DNA of 64,000 nt from a virus: positions 1-64,000 of the IMG/VR virus record IMGVR_UViG_3300034093_000288; one strand, 5' to 3'. This document shows positions 51,291 to 58,439 of this stretch, piece by piece. Position 1 is the first letter of the stretch, and each line of letters opens with the position of its first letter. Below the pieces are notes generated by a model. It saw only the letters and a program-made list of their open reading frames with translations, was not told where the DNA came from and did no database searches. Made by a program: the position numbers and the translations under genes.

Positions 51291-51850
51291 AATAGGATTT
51301 TTATATTATGCTCAAACATACGATACATCTTCTTATCGTTGATAGTGAACTCGTACTCAGAGTCAGGTTCAAATGAAATTAAAGCCCCTGCGTTTACGCC
51401 TTTAGACTTCAAGTATTCACTCGGATAACGCATAGTTCCCATAAGTGGTTCTTCACTAAATGGTTTGTATATAAATGAGTCAATCGTATCAACCGGCTCA
51501 ACAAAGCAGAATCTTCCATGTGCAGTCCAATCCTCGTCCTTCTTATACATATAGAATTGGTCAAAGTCAACAAAGAACAGGTCATCCTTGAAAAAGCTCA
51601 TTCCGCTTTTTCGATTACCCTTCACATCGTTGTAGAACTTAAATACGTTATGGTGTACGATTAATGTATCACCAGGCTCAATTGGACCTGTGTAACCTAT
51701 AGGGGTTTCAATAACCTCAGCATACCTATTTGAGAACTTGAAGTCTTCTTCTGAAGTGCTAACTATTAACTCAACTCCTCCAAAGTCCCCGGTATTACTG
51801 TATCTCTTCCCCTCCATAGGTTTAACTATGAAGTAGAATGGGGATTTCAT
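51287..51850 (-). CDS. GroES-like-fold structural or chaperone protein (187 aa)
   Basis: FYFIVKPMEGKRYSNTGDFG, then NRYAEVIETPIGYTGPIEPG and DTLIVHHNVFKFYND has the strand-loop-strand and PGDTLIVHH core of a Cpn10-like barrel, with extra beta segments. Proteins of this pattern are widespread in Bacteroidota and T4-like phages; remote similarity to GroES/gp31 is my inference. It is coupled to the small terminase by ATGA and to the upstream gene by TAATG. Confidence 0.5.
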   Translation of the reverse strand: MKSPFYFIVKPMEGKRYSNTGDFGGVELIVSTSEEDFKFSNRYAEVIETPIGYTGPIEPGDTLIVHHNVFKFYNDVKGNRKSGMSFFKDDLFFVDFDQFYMYKKDEDWTAHGRFCFVEPVDTIDSFIYKPFSEEPLMGTMRYPSEYLKSKGVNAGALISFEPDSEYEFTINDKKMYRMFEHNIKILL

Positions 51851-52077
51851 TAGTAATTTATATTATATTCAATTGAAATGGGCATAGTCTGTGTGAACTC
51901 TTTCCACAGTACTACCTCCTCCTTTTTGTTGATGATGTAAATCTTGACGGAAGCCTTTGTCACATCGTAGCGGATTAAGTGAATCACATTAGACCCACCT
52001 AACACCTCTTGCCCACAGATGTAGTGCATAGCGCTTCCCTTGTAATCAGGGCCAATCGATATCTTTCTGATATCCAC
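51850..52077 (-). CDS. Small hypothetical protein with GTG start (75 aa)
   Basis: Begins at GTG 52077, overlapping the TAG of the tiny upstream gene. MDIRKISIGPDYKGSAMHYI, then GGSNVIHLI and ASVKIYIINK suggest a small beta fold. From memory, such a protein often accompanies the terminase block in Bacteroidota phages. Function unknown. Confidence 0.65.
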   Translation of the reverse strand: MDIRKISIGPDYKGSAMHYICGQEVLGGSNVIHLIRYDVTKASVKIYIINKKEEVVLWKEFTQTMPISIEYNINY

Positions 52078-52139
52078 TACCCTACTCTATTTACTGTTAA
52101 AATAACTGATGGTGTTGCGTAAGTAACAATCTTTGCCAT
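52077..52139 (-). CDS. Tiny peptide (20 aa) in terminase operon
   Basis: MAKIVTYATPSVILTVNRVG exactly fills the gap between two genes: its ATG is one base after the upstream stop, and its TAG overlaps the next GTG. The tight tiling supports translation, perhaps mainly to couple its neighbours. Confidence 0.45.
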   Translation of the reverse strand: MAKIVTYATPSVILTVNRVG

Positions 52140-52140
52140 C

Positions 52141-52380
52141 TTATTTTTCTTTTTTAGTTACCTCACCCGTTTGCATATTGATAACGGCATCTTCTCCGTA
52201 AATAGCAACGAGCGCTTTTTCTTGTTCACCAAACTGAACTCGCAAGAAATCCATTCGCTTAAGAAGCTCGTGCTTCTCTAACTCCATGTCTCCCAAAGCA
52301 AGTTTAGCCTTGTTATAATCCGATTGCATCTTCTGCAATGTCTCTAATTCTTCTGTCTTTAAAAATCTTTCAGCTTTCAT
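52141..52380 (-). CDS. Coiled-coil small protein (79 aa)
   Basis: LKTEELETLQKMQSDYNKAK, then a heptad-rich helix to about residue 60, then a short tail AVINMQTGEVTKKE. It is first in the terminase operon behind TAAATTTG at 52406-52399. Function unknown. Confidence 0.65.
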   Translation of the reverse strand: MKAERFLKTEELETLQKMQSDYNKAKLALGDMELEKHELLKRMDFLRVQFGEQEKALVAIYGEDAVINMQTGEVTKKEK

Positions 52381-52398
52381 TTTATTAAATTTATTTTA

Positions 52399-52406
52399 CA
52401 AATTTA
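52399..52406 (-). promoter_or_regulatory. Terminase-portal operon -7 box TAAATTTG
   Basis: The minus strand reads TAAATTTG, 18 bases before ATG 52380, just after a terminator. Confidence 0.65.
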
Positions 52407-52425
52407 CAAACTATTCTGATACCAA

Positions 52426-52453
52426 ATAAAAAAGCCACCCCGAAGGATGGCTC
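52426..52453 (-). terminator. Intrinsic terminator with UUCG loop
   Basis: On the minus strand AGCCATCC, TTCG and GGGTGGCT form an 8-bp stem (one G-U pair) with a stable tetraloop, followed by TTTTTT. It ends the unit carrying the 52478-52768 gene. Confidence 0.9.
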
Positions 52454-52477
52454 TTTCCTAGAAATCTCTTAACAATA

Positions 52478-52768
52478 CTATGATATAGTAATACCTGATA
52501 CCGCAAATGGTAGATTGGCAACTTGATACGCTACATTTGTCCAAGATGTTTGCAATGCAGCAATAAGCGCATCTTGAATCGCATCACGCATAGCCTCATT
52601 GCCCGCAGGAGCAGCAGCGTGTGTAATCACAACAACGTCAGTTGCTGTACTTGCTTTGTAATGAATGTGAAGAGTAGTTGTTGACTCTTGCTCAATTAAA
52701 ACAATTCCTGTTGCAGATACCAATTGACGCTGCTCGTTTGTTACAGGGATACTTAAAAACTTTTCCAT
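52478..52768 (-). CDS. Small structural-type protein (96 aa)
   Basis: MEKFLSIPVTNEQRQLVSAT, then TTLHIHYKASTATDVVVITH and a helical segment AMRDAIQDALIAALQTSW. A monocistronic unit with its own promoter box and terminator, so it is probably made in quantity. A decoration or head-associated role is a guess from size and context. Confidence 0.6.
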   Translation of the reverse strand: MEKFLSIPVTNEQRQLVSATGIVLIEQESTTTLHIHYKASTATDVVVITHAAAPAGNEAMRDAIQDALIAALQTSWTNVAYQVANLPFAVSGITIS

Positions 52769-52800
52769 TTTCTAAAAAATTAATGGGTTAAACAATACCA

Positions 52801-52808
52801 CAAAGATA
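52801..52808 (-). promoter_or_regulatory. Bacteroidota-type -7 box TATCTTTG
   Basis: The minus strand reads TATCTTTG, 32 bases before ATG 52768. Confidence 0.6.
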
Positions 52809-52815
52809 AACAAAA

Positions 52816-53850
52816 TCAGAATAGGTGCGTAATTCTTGCAATTTGACCCTGAGTAGGATGATGCAGAAATCCTTCAACCGCAGCCGGGGAATGCTGATAT
52901 CCTTTTATGTGATGCCATGAGTCACTGCCTGACGGAGAGCGTAAAGACTCAACTGTAACTCCAATGTAGTCCTTACTAATCTTATGATGAACGTGGTGAG
53001 TATAAACGTATCTGTGCTTTGTGTCAGCCCATTCAAGTGGAAACTCTGTAGCCATCAATAATGGTAGGTCTTGATTCTTAGCTCCATCACCATGCGTAGT
53101 CCCGATTAGGTTTAGTCCATATTTAAAAGCCTTCCTATGCGAAATTGAGCAGTCAAAAGTAATTTGTCTACAGTCTTTAAACCACGTTCTAATAACGTCA
53201 GCAAGAAAGAACCCATGAACATAATCATGGTTTGAGGGATTGAAAGTAAAATGAACGTCAGCAACAGTAAGCAGCTTTTCAAGTATCTCAACATATAATT
53301 GTTTTGCGATTAAAAAATTAGTGTACCACATCCCATCGGTATCCTGCGGAGTACCAGCTGTTGTTGTACGTCTTGGAGTGTCTATGTGAAGGATGTCGTT
53401 ACCACCGATAAAAAGAATCTTCTCGATGTTGAATCCGCTTGTTTTATCTAAAATGCCTTGAACGCCTTCTAAGACACGTTGTACTGCTATCTGATTGTTA
53501 TACGTCTCTCCTGTCTCAAAAGAGTCGCAGAGCTTACCTATGTGTACGTCAGCAGGGTCTATGACTAATAAGTGTCCGTCTGCTGAATCCTTGCGCTCGA
53601 ATAGCCCGTACTTTGGAATGTGTGCATCAATATCCTTTAAGATTGACTGACGAATAACCTCGTAATTTACCTCCTCGTTATTCTTGAAGTTTGGGTTCTT
53701 AAAGAACAATGATGCTGTCTTTGATTTAAGCCAACCATGCTTAACATCCCCATCGTCTAGCCCTAGCTCGTTGGATTCCCTTTTGATTGCACGGTATTGA
53801 GAAACTATCTCAAATTCCTCACGTGTAATCCTTGGACGAAATTTACTCAT
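52816..53850 (-). CDS. Calcineurin-like metallophosphoesterase (344 aa)
   Basis: Metal-binding motifs in order are DPADVHIGK near residue 98, GGNDILH near 149, NPSNHDYVHG near 206, THGDGA near 254 and THHVHH near 284: the D-x-H, GD/ND, GNH(D/E), H and GHxH sites. A helical N-terminal 80 residues precede the domain. Phage members are variously annotated as nucleases or phosphatases. It lies in a late operon, between a spanin-like lipoprotein and small structural genes. Confidence 0.82.
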   Translation of the reverse strand: MSKFRPRITREEFEIVSQYRAIKRESNELGLDDGDVKHGWLKSKTASLFFKNPNFKNNEEVNYEVIRQSILKDIDAHIPKYGLFERKDSADGHLLVIDPADVHIGKLCDSFETGETYNNQIAVQRVLEGVQGILDKTSGFNIEKILFIGGNDILHIDTPRRTTTAGTPQDTDGMWYTNFLIAKQLYVEILEKLLTVADVHFTFNPSNHDYVHGFFLADVIRTWFKDCRQITFDCSISHRKAFKYGLNLIGTTHGDGAKNQDLPLLMATEFPLEWADTKHRYVYTHHVHHKISKDYIGVTVESLRSPSGSDSWHHIKGYQHSPAAVEGFLHHPTQGQIARITHLF

Positions 53851-54272
53851 AAATTATATTTAGAAAACTTCAACAGCCATCTAGTTAAAAAGCCTAATGA
53901 GAATCCTATGATAAACAACCAAAGATTGGCGTTACCCTTCTTCTGAGATTTATACTTAGCTACCTCTATCTTTTGAATTTGACGAATTGTATCTCGTTTT
54001 AATTTATATTCTATTCTAGTTTGGAATCTTGTTTTTGGAACGAATGACGTTTTATATTGTATCACGGTGTCCTTAGTAACAAAGTACTTCTCCCAAACAA
54101 TAGAGTCGTGAACTATTACAGGAACAGAATCAATTGATGTTATCTGAATGGTATCGCTAACTGTATCACATCGATAGCCCTTTTTAGTAGCCTTAGTTAG
54201 GTGATAGTTCACGGAACATGATGTCGCAAAAAGCGAGAGCAACACAATAAATACGAGTGCGATTCTTTTCAT
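53847..54272 (-). CDS. Unimolecular-spanin-like lipoprotein 1 (141 aa)
   Basis: MKRIALVFIVLLSLFATSCS has a lipobox (FATSC). The middle is periplasmic and beta/coiled (VHDSIVWEKYFVTKDTVIQY), and the C-terminus has a membrane span (ANLWLFIIGFSLGFLTRWLL). An outer-membrane lipid anchor plus an inner-membrane anchor in one chain is the u-spanin layout, which fuses the two membranes at lysis. A second protein with the same layout is at 57537-57956. Confidence 0.65.
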   Translation of the reverse strand: MKRIALVFIVLLSLFATSCSVNYHLTKATKKGYRCDTVSDTIQITSIDSVPVIVHDSIVWEKYFVTKDTVIQYKTSFVPKTRFQTRIEYKLKRDTIRQIQKIEVAKYKSQKKGNANLWLFIIGFSLGFLTRWLLKFSKYNL

Positions 54273-54553
54273 TACTTAAAAAATGAGCGCTTCTTATCAG
54301 CGCGATTGTTAGACTGTGACTGCATACGGGTACGGGTACGAGATTTATGCGCTACGTCCTTACCATCTCCGTTACCGTGAGTTCCCTTCTCTCTATTTAT
54401 TTTTTGTAGCTCAGCCCGATACTCTTTGCGGCTCTCTGTTGAGCTGTATTTTTTATCGTAAGCTAACTTTTTCTTTCGAGCCTCAGGGTTATCTTGGTAG
54501 TACTTAGCACTCCTTGATGTACCTGTTTTAGTTCCTGCTAATTTGTTTCTCAT
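54272..54553 (-). CDS. Small basic protein (93 aa)
   Basis: ATG 54553 chosen (MRNKLAGTKTGTSRSAKYYQ); the longer frame needs a TTG. KYYQDNPEARKKKLAYDKKY and SRKEYRAELQKINREKGTHG resemble a common small phage protein of Bacteroidota that looks nucleic-acid binding. Its role is unknown. Coupled to the spanin gene by TAATG. Confidence 0.65.
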   Translation of the reverse strand: MRNKLAGTKTGTSRSAKYYQDNPEARKKKLAYDKKYSSTESRKEYRAELQKINREKGTHGNGDGKDVAHKSRTRTRMQSQSNNRADKKRSFFK

Positions 54554-54570
54554 CTTTGATAAGGTTATAA

Positions 54571-54600
54571 ACAAAGACAGTAGCCACTAATGAGCTACTG
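54571..54600 (-). terminator. Probable terminator after the 54632-55225 gene
   Basis: CAGTAGC and GCTACTG form a 7-bp stem with a 9-nt loop, followed on the minus strand by TCTTTGTTT. The T-run is imperfect. Confidence 0.55.
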
Positions 54601-54631
54601 TACTTTTTATTTGGTATCCATTTTGCGATTA

Positions 54632-55225
54632 TCATCTATAGACAATGTATCGTGAGAATGGTACAGACATCGTTGATGTTGATGCAGCGTTTGAAACTGC
54701 AACCATAAAGTAATTATCAACTGTTATATCTATATTGTAAGATCCATCTGCAAAAGGGCTATTAGACTCATCTGTTAAAGCCTCAGACCCAAAATCATGT
54801 CCTCTTAATACAGAGTTTTTGATATAGAATGTTCTAGAAAAAGAGGCACTTCGTGTTGAAGTACTAGTTCCTAAAGCAAAGGCCAAGTTTGTAGAGCCTG
54901 TTAAGTTATTTGATGTATTTACAAATAATCTAACTGTAGAAGAAGTTACGTTAGCATCAGTCTTTAAAAATCTTGAGACAAAATCTAAAGTACAATCATC
55001 AGTCAATGTGTTAGCAGGAATCATAACGCTAGATAATATGACAAGAGTACCTACACCTGTTAAGGTACCACCAAGCATATCATCAAATTTAAAGGAAGAT
55101 GCATTTGTTAAAGATAAAATATCAGCAATCCTAAAGTTAGCTGTAGCATTATTCGTAGAAACATTTGTTCCTATCAATATATCATTTGTTGTAGGTGCCT
55201 CTACAGAATAGTTTTGTATTTTCAT
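54632..55225 (-). CDS. Surface structural protein, paralogue of the 1593-2207 product (197 aa)
   Basis: Beta-rich and Ser/Thr/Asn-rich. VMIPANTLTDDCTLDFVSRF, then STVRLFVNTSNNLTGSTNLA, align with the 1593-2207 product. The two lie 52 kb apart in separate late units. A fibre or capsid decoration role is inferred. It overlaps the small upstream gene by 4 bases (ATGA). Confidence 0.65.
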   Translation of the reverse strand: MKIQNYSVEAPTTNDILIGTNVSTNNATANFRIADILSLTNASSFKFDDMLGGTLTGVGTLVILSSVMIPANTLTDDCTLDFVSRFLKTDANVTSSTVRLFVNTSNNLTGSTNLAFALGTSTSTRSASFSRTFYIKNSVLRGHDFGSEALTDESNSPFADGSYNIDITVDNYFMVAVSNAASTSTMSVPFSRYIVYR

Positions 55226-55359
55226 CTTCCTTGTCCTTTATATGACTTTTTATAATTCTTAGAAGACTTCAACTTAGATGTCTTGCACTTTGCATGAACA
55301 CCGGGTCTGCTTACTTTAACCTTTACGATTGATGTAGACTCTGATTTATTCTTCTTCAT
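55222..55359 (-). CDS. Small basic phage protein (45 aa), VSRPGVHAKCKTSK type
   Basis: MKKNKSESTSIVKVKVSRPG, VHAKCKTSKLKSSKNYKKSY, ending KGQGR. This motif (RPG-HAK-KTSK-K-SKNYKK-Y-GQG) recurs in Bacteroidota phages as I recall; the role is unknown, possibly nucleic-acid binding. Promoter box TAAATTTG lies at 55371-55364. Confidence 0.75.
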   Translation of the reverse strand: MKKNKSESTSIVKVKVSRPGVHAKCKTSKLKSSKNYKKSYKGQGR

Positions 55360-55363
55360 GTCA

Positions 55364-55371
55364 CAAATTTA
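55364..55371 (-). promoter_or_regulatory. Bacteroidota-type -7 box TAAATTTG
   Basis: The minus strand reads TAAATTTG, 4 bases before ATG 55359, so the mRNA may have almost no leader. Confidence 0.5.
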
Positions 55372-55382
55372 CTAAATATTTG

Positions 55383-55844
55383 TTACTTGTAAGGAACGTA
55401 AGTAGTCTTGCCACCTACACGCTTAGCTACAAGGATTTGCTTGCGTTGCTTGCCGGTAGACTCATAAGATACGTGAACCCAATCAGGATTAGTATCTGTT
55501 CCAAATTCCCAAATCATTTGGTCAAAGTTTAAGTTGTCCTTGATGAAGTTAAAGATTTGAGCGTTTGTGATAGATGTACCATCCATGTCGATATCAATCG
55601 CTTCACCAGTGCAATGTTGACTAGATGCGCTGCCCCCTACGGCCTTGTTCAAAGCAGCAGAGCGGTAGCCTGATGAGATGTGAATAGGAACACCAAAGTG
55701 CTCACGGATTGGTTGGAACACGTTCTCAGCTAACTTCTTGAAGTTCTCCAAGTGCTCAGGTGTAGGCATATTAGAAATGCCTTTACGTTTTGCAGTTTCG
55801 CTACGTGTTACTTCTGCTAGTGCTAAATTTTTACTCAGTTGCAT
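55383..55844 (-). CDS. Endolysin, peptidase M15A-type (153 aa)
   Basis: IHISSGYRSAALNKAVGGSA, then SSQHCTGEAIDIDM and PDWVHVSYESTGKQR give the M15 zinc ligands (His, Asp, His) of D-Ala-D-Ala carboxypeptidase/endopeptidases. The N-terminal LSKNLALAEVTRSETAKRKG is the usual lead-in of phage M15A lysins. It would cut peptide cross-links of the host wall. There is no signal peptide, so it needs the holin. It overlaps the upstream membrane protein gene by 14 bases. Confidence 0.9.
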   Translation of the reverse strand: MQLSKNLALAEVTRSETAKRKGISNMPTPEHLENFKKLAENVFQPIREHFGVPIHISSGYRSAALNKAVGGSASSQHCTGEAIDIDMDGTSITNAQIFNFIKDNLNFDQMIWEFGTDTNPDWVHVSYESTGKQRKQILVAKRVGGKTTYVPYK

Positions 55845-56085
55845 CTTTATCTTTATTTTTAAGTTTCATAATACGTCCGGCAGTTGTGATGCCAAACGCT
55901 CCCAAAGTTAGTAACATAAATCCATCAAAGATAAATTCTTTAATGACAAGTTCGTTACCAATTACACCGGTGATTACATCTGTCAATAAGACAAACACCA
56001 TTGCGAAAAACGAGATGACACCAACAAAGGCCTGCTCGTTAATTTGATTATCGTCTGAGATTAACTCTCTGAAAAACTTTTTCAT
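55831..56085 (-). CDS. Holin candidate (84 aa)
   Basis: Two hydrophobic segments (VGVISFFAMVFVLLTDVIT and FDGFMLLTLGAFGITTAG) with a charged tail, directly upstream of the endolysin and overlapping it by 14 bases. The position and topology make it the strongest of several holin candidates in this block. Confidence 0.65.
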   Translation of the reverse strand: MKKFFRELISDDNQINEQAFVGVISFFAMVFVLLTDVITGVIGNELVIKEFIFDGFMLLTLGAFGITTAGRIMKLKNKDKDATE

Positions 56086-56636
56086 AGTTTAAAAATATTT
56101 AGTTTAGGTCTTTTTGGTTTTACTACATCGTAGTGCCAACCAACAGGCGGTTCTTTTTGTTTATTATCATCAGGGCAGTCTTCTGTTCTCTTGTAGAACA
56201 TTATATCACCCGTATAGTCATCCTTTCTTACAACGTAGTCAGATAAGTCCACAGCTACTATCTCATTGTTTATGTATGAGTAGTAGATCCAAGCTCCTTC
56301 AATGGCTCTCTTTTGAAGCCACTGACGTATGGTGTCAAGCTTATCTTCACGTACAATCTGTAGGTCAATCACGTTCTTATACTGCACAACCTGTTGGCTG
56401 TAGAACATAAGCACTGTATCTCTAACTGATATAATAGAGTCCTTTGTCTTTACATCGGACTTAAATCTTGCAATCCTAGCTTTCTGATTTTCGAATATTG
56501 CGTTTATTGTATCAGCCTGTGCCTTTGTTAGTATGACAACAGAGTCACCATCAATTACCGTCTGAAGTGGGTAACGTGATTGGCTGAAACTCAAACTGCT
56601 TACCAGTAGACTGACTACGAACAATATCTTTCTCAT
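56082..56636 (-). CDS. Exported protein in lysis cassette (184 aa)
   Basis: MRKILFVVSLLVSSLSFSQS is a signal peptide. The mature part is coiled-coil (ILTKAQADTINAIFENQKAR and IISVRDTVLMFYSQQVVQY), then an acidic/proline-rich tail. The phrase DGDSVVILTKAQADTIN recurs in exported proteins of Bacteroidota phages as I recall. The start lies 86 bases inside the upstream gene in another frame. A periplasmic lysis or envelope role is inferred. Confidence 0.65.
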   Translation of the reverse strand: MRKILFVVSLLVSSLSFSQSRYPLQTVIDGDSVVILTKAQADTINAIFENQKARIARFKSDVKTKDSIISVRDTVLMFYSQQVVQYKNVIDLQIVREDKLDTIRQWLQKRAIEGAWIYYSYINNEIVAVDLSDYVVRKDDYTGDIMFYKRTEDCPDDNKQKEPPVGWHYDVVKPKRPKLNIFKL

Positions 56637-56910
56637 TTGCTAGTTCTTTTTTAATATCTTTTACGACCGACTTGGTGCTGTCTAGGTCTCCTATGACCTC
56701 AGATACCATGTCTTGTAAGTTCTCTTTATCAGCTTTTAATTCGTTTACACTATTAGTAAGCTTCTTATTAGCTGTTGTAAGCTTCTTATTTTCCCCGGTT
56801 AGCTGTATGTTATCCTCAACCACGACAACGTGACCATGTCCGCTTGAGAATACTTGCGTTACCACAAGTATAATAAATAGAGAGCCTACAATGATGAGCT
56901 TCTTTTTCAT
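56551..56910 (-). CDS. Membrane-anchored coiled-coil protein, i-spanin-like (119 aa)
   Basis: An N-terminal membrane span (KKLIIVGSLFIILVVTQVF) is followed by a long periplasmic coiled coil (KKLTTANKKLTNSVNELKAD, and similar). This is the topology of an inner-membrane spanin. Its last 86 bases encode the signal peptide of the next gene in another frame, like nested spanin genes elsewhere. Confidence 0.6.
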   Translation of the reverse strand: MKKKLIIVGSLFIILVVTQVFSSGHGHVVVVEDNIQLTGENKKLTTANKKLTNSVNELKADKENLQDMVSEVIGDLDSTKSVVKDIKKELANEKDIVRSQSTGKQFEFQPITLPTSDGN

Positions 56911-57149
56911 TTCTTACTTAAGAACATCAGAACTATCTCCTTGAGACTTTTAGAACTCTCAGTGCTCTCTGTAAGCTTGCTGTCAAGCTTCTCACGATAC
57001 TCTCCCTCAAGATCATTTACCTTTGCCTTAAGATCATCCTCGCTCTGCATTAGGCGATTAAGGAACATCCAACACAGGTAGCCAAGTGCTAATACTGCGA
57101 ATCCTAGGACACCATACTGCGTTAATACTTCAAATGGACCGAATGACAT
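56907..57149 (-). CDS. Small membrane protein, holin-like (80 aa)
   Basis: One membrane span (YGVLGFAVLALGYLCWMFLN) and a charged coiled-coil tail. FEVLTQYGVLGFAVLALGYL matches FSQLSEYGPLGLVVLALGYV of the next-upstream 44-residue protein, so the two are duplicates. Single-span holin/antiholin activity is possible. Confidence 0.6.
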   Translation of the reverse strand: MSFGPFEVLTQYGVLGFAVLALGYLCWMFLNRLMQSEDDLKAKVNDLEGEYREKLDSKLTESTESSKSLKEIVLMFLSKK

Positions 57150-57283
57150 TACTTATTATCTAAATGTCTTTTGATGAATAACCATGCCACATAGCCCAAT
57201 GCCAATACAACGAGACCCAATGGCCCGTACTCAGATAGCTGTGAGAATACACCGAAGTCAGGTGTTGTTGATACTGTATCCAT
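57149..57283 (-). CDS. Small membrane protein, short paralogue (44 aa)
   Basis: MDTVSTTPDFGVFSQLSEYG, then PLGLVVLALGYVAWLFIKRH and LDNK. The same membrane span as the 80-residue neighbour but without its coiled-coil tail. Joined by TAATG at both ends. A short partner of a holin pair, or an antiholin, is plausible. Confidence 0.6.
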   Translation of the reverse strand: MDTVSTTPDFGVFSQLSEYGPLGLVVLALGYVAWLFIKRHLDNK

Positions 57284-57540
57284 TATCTATTAATTATTAG
57301 TTGCTTTACTGCGTCTGATAACTCAGCTACACTTCTAGCTAAGTTTTTTATCTCTAGTTGAGTTTGCTCCTGAATGGCTTGATATTTGAGACGAGACTCC
57401 TGCTCGACAAGCTCAATCTTTCCTTTGAGTTTGCCGGCATCTTCAGTGTTCTTACGTACATCAGAGTGAACCATCTTTAAAAAATATCCTATAATTCCGA
57501 TGGCCGTAACCATACCAAACTGCACCAATTCCTGCATCAT
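57283..57540 (-). CDS. Membrane protein with coiled coil, XhlA-like layout (85 aa)
   Basis: MVTAIGIIGYFLKMVHSDVR gives an N-terminal span, then a long amphipathic helix (IELVEQESRLKYQAIQEQTQ and more). Two consecutive ATG codons could each start it. It resembles haemolysin XhlA-type lysis proteins in layout. Overlaps the upstream gene by ATGA. Confidence 0.55.
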   Translation of the reverse strand: MMQELVQFGMVTAIGIIGYFLKMVHSDVRKNTEDAGKLKGKIELVEQESRLKYQAIQEQTQLEIKNLARSVAELSDAVKQLIINR

Positions 57541-57956
57541 CTCCTGAAAAATCTGTAAACGAAATAAACTATAGCAAAGATAATGAAAATCGGTAAGAAG
57601 TTATTTAGCAGCAACTTCCACTTAGACGTCTTCTCATAGTACCTAATAGGCACCTTTCTTTCAATGATTTTGTCTACAAATACAGTGTCGCATTTACCCT
57701 CTATGAAGATATCATCGCCCTTCATCCAGACCTTTACTTTTAGTTGGTCTTGCTGTAAATAAACAGTATCTAAAAGGCTATTTAATTTAACGACTGTGTC
57801 TACTCTTACCTCAGGTACAACTACTCTAAAGGTATCGATCAAAACAACTGAATCCTGAGTCAATAGCTCAGGGTGTTTAGTAATAAGGCGTGTAAACCTT
57901 GTTTTCGGTGAACACGCCATGAGTACTAATAGTATAGGTAATAGTAGTTTATACAT
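57537..57956 (-). CDS. Unimolecular-spanin-like lipoprotein 2 (139 aa)
   Basis: MYKLLLPILLVLMACSPKTR has a lipobox (VLMAC). The periplasmic part includes ITKHPELLTQDSVVLIDTFR and VPEVRVDTVV, a pattern very common in lipoproteins of Bacteroidota phage lysis cassettes. The C-terminus has a membrane span (LLNNFLPIFIIFAIVYFVYR). This dual-anchored layout is that of a u-spanin, as in 53847-54272. Confidence 0.7.
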   Translation of the reverse strand: MYKLLLPILLVLMACSPKTRFTRLITKHPELLTQDSVVLIDTFRVVVPEVRVDTVVKLNSLLDTVYLQQDQLKVKVWMKGDDIFIEGKCDTVFVDKIIERKVPIRYYEKTSKWKLLLNNFLPIFIIFAIVYFVYRFFRR

Positions 57957-58293
57957 TCGGAGTTGGAGGTGTATTCCAGGCTGGTGGAAGTGTTACAACA
58001 ACAGGGTTGATTTGTAAGTCAATATTCTCTTGAAGACTTGCAGTCATAGCAGGAACATCTAACTCCGCCTCTAACCATCCAACAACTTGCTCCTCTGTAA
58101 GTTGATCGTATGGAGTAAAGTTTTCCGGATCAGGCATACCTACTGAGGCAGCGCCATAAGTTTCCGCAAAATAATCTTTTTCATCGTGAATCTCATTCCC
58201 CTGGAATCTCCAGTGAACAATGATTACAACATCGTCCATGTTCTCTTCATGAACTCTACACTCCATAGCGGAGATCACCCAATTAGTTACCAT
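57949..58293 (-). CDS. Small hypothetical protein (114 aa), DUF7936-like
   Basis: VTNWVISAMECRVHEENMDD, then FTPYDQLTEEQVVGWLEAEL and IDLQINPVVVTLPPAW match, from memory, a family now called DUF7936 found beside tail-fibre genes. Function unknown; possibly a fibre-associated or assembly protein. It overlaps both neighbours by 8-11 bases. Confidence 0.65.
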   Translation of the reverse strand: MVTNWVISAMECRVHEENMDDVVIIVHWRFQGNEIHDEKDYFAETYGAASVGMPDPENFTPYDQLTEEQVVGWLEAELDVPAMTASLQENIDLQINPVVVTLPPAWNTPPTPNV

Positions 58294-58423
58294 CTTCTTC
58301 CTCTGGCTTCAGTGCCTGAAGCGCTGCTAAAATAGCAGACACATCCTGCAAGTTAAACGATCCTTTTGTAGTTGCTAAGTTGATTGCATCTACTAATACT
58401 TGATAAGCTTGTTCTTTTTTCAT
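58283..58423 (-). CDS. Small helical protein (46 aa)
   Basis: MKKEQAYQVLVDAINLATTK, GSFNLQDVSAILAALQAL, then an acidic tail. A common small helical protein after fibre genes in Bacteroidota phages, as I recall. It overlaps the next gene by 11 bases. Promoter box TATATTTG at 58447-58440. Confidence 0.65.
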   Translation of the reverse strand: MKKEQAYQVLVDAINLATTKGSFNLQDVSAILAALQALKPEEEDGN

Positions 58424-58439
58424 AATTAGATTTTTTTTA

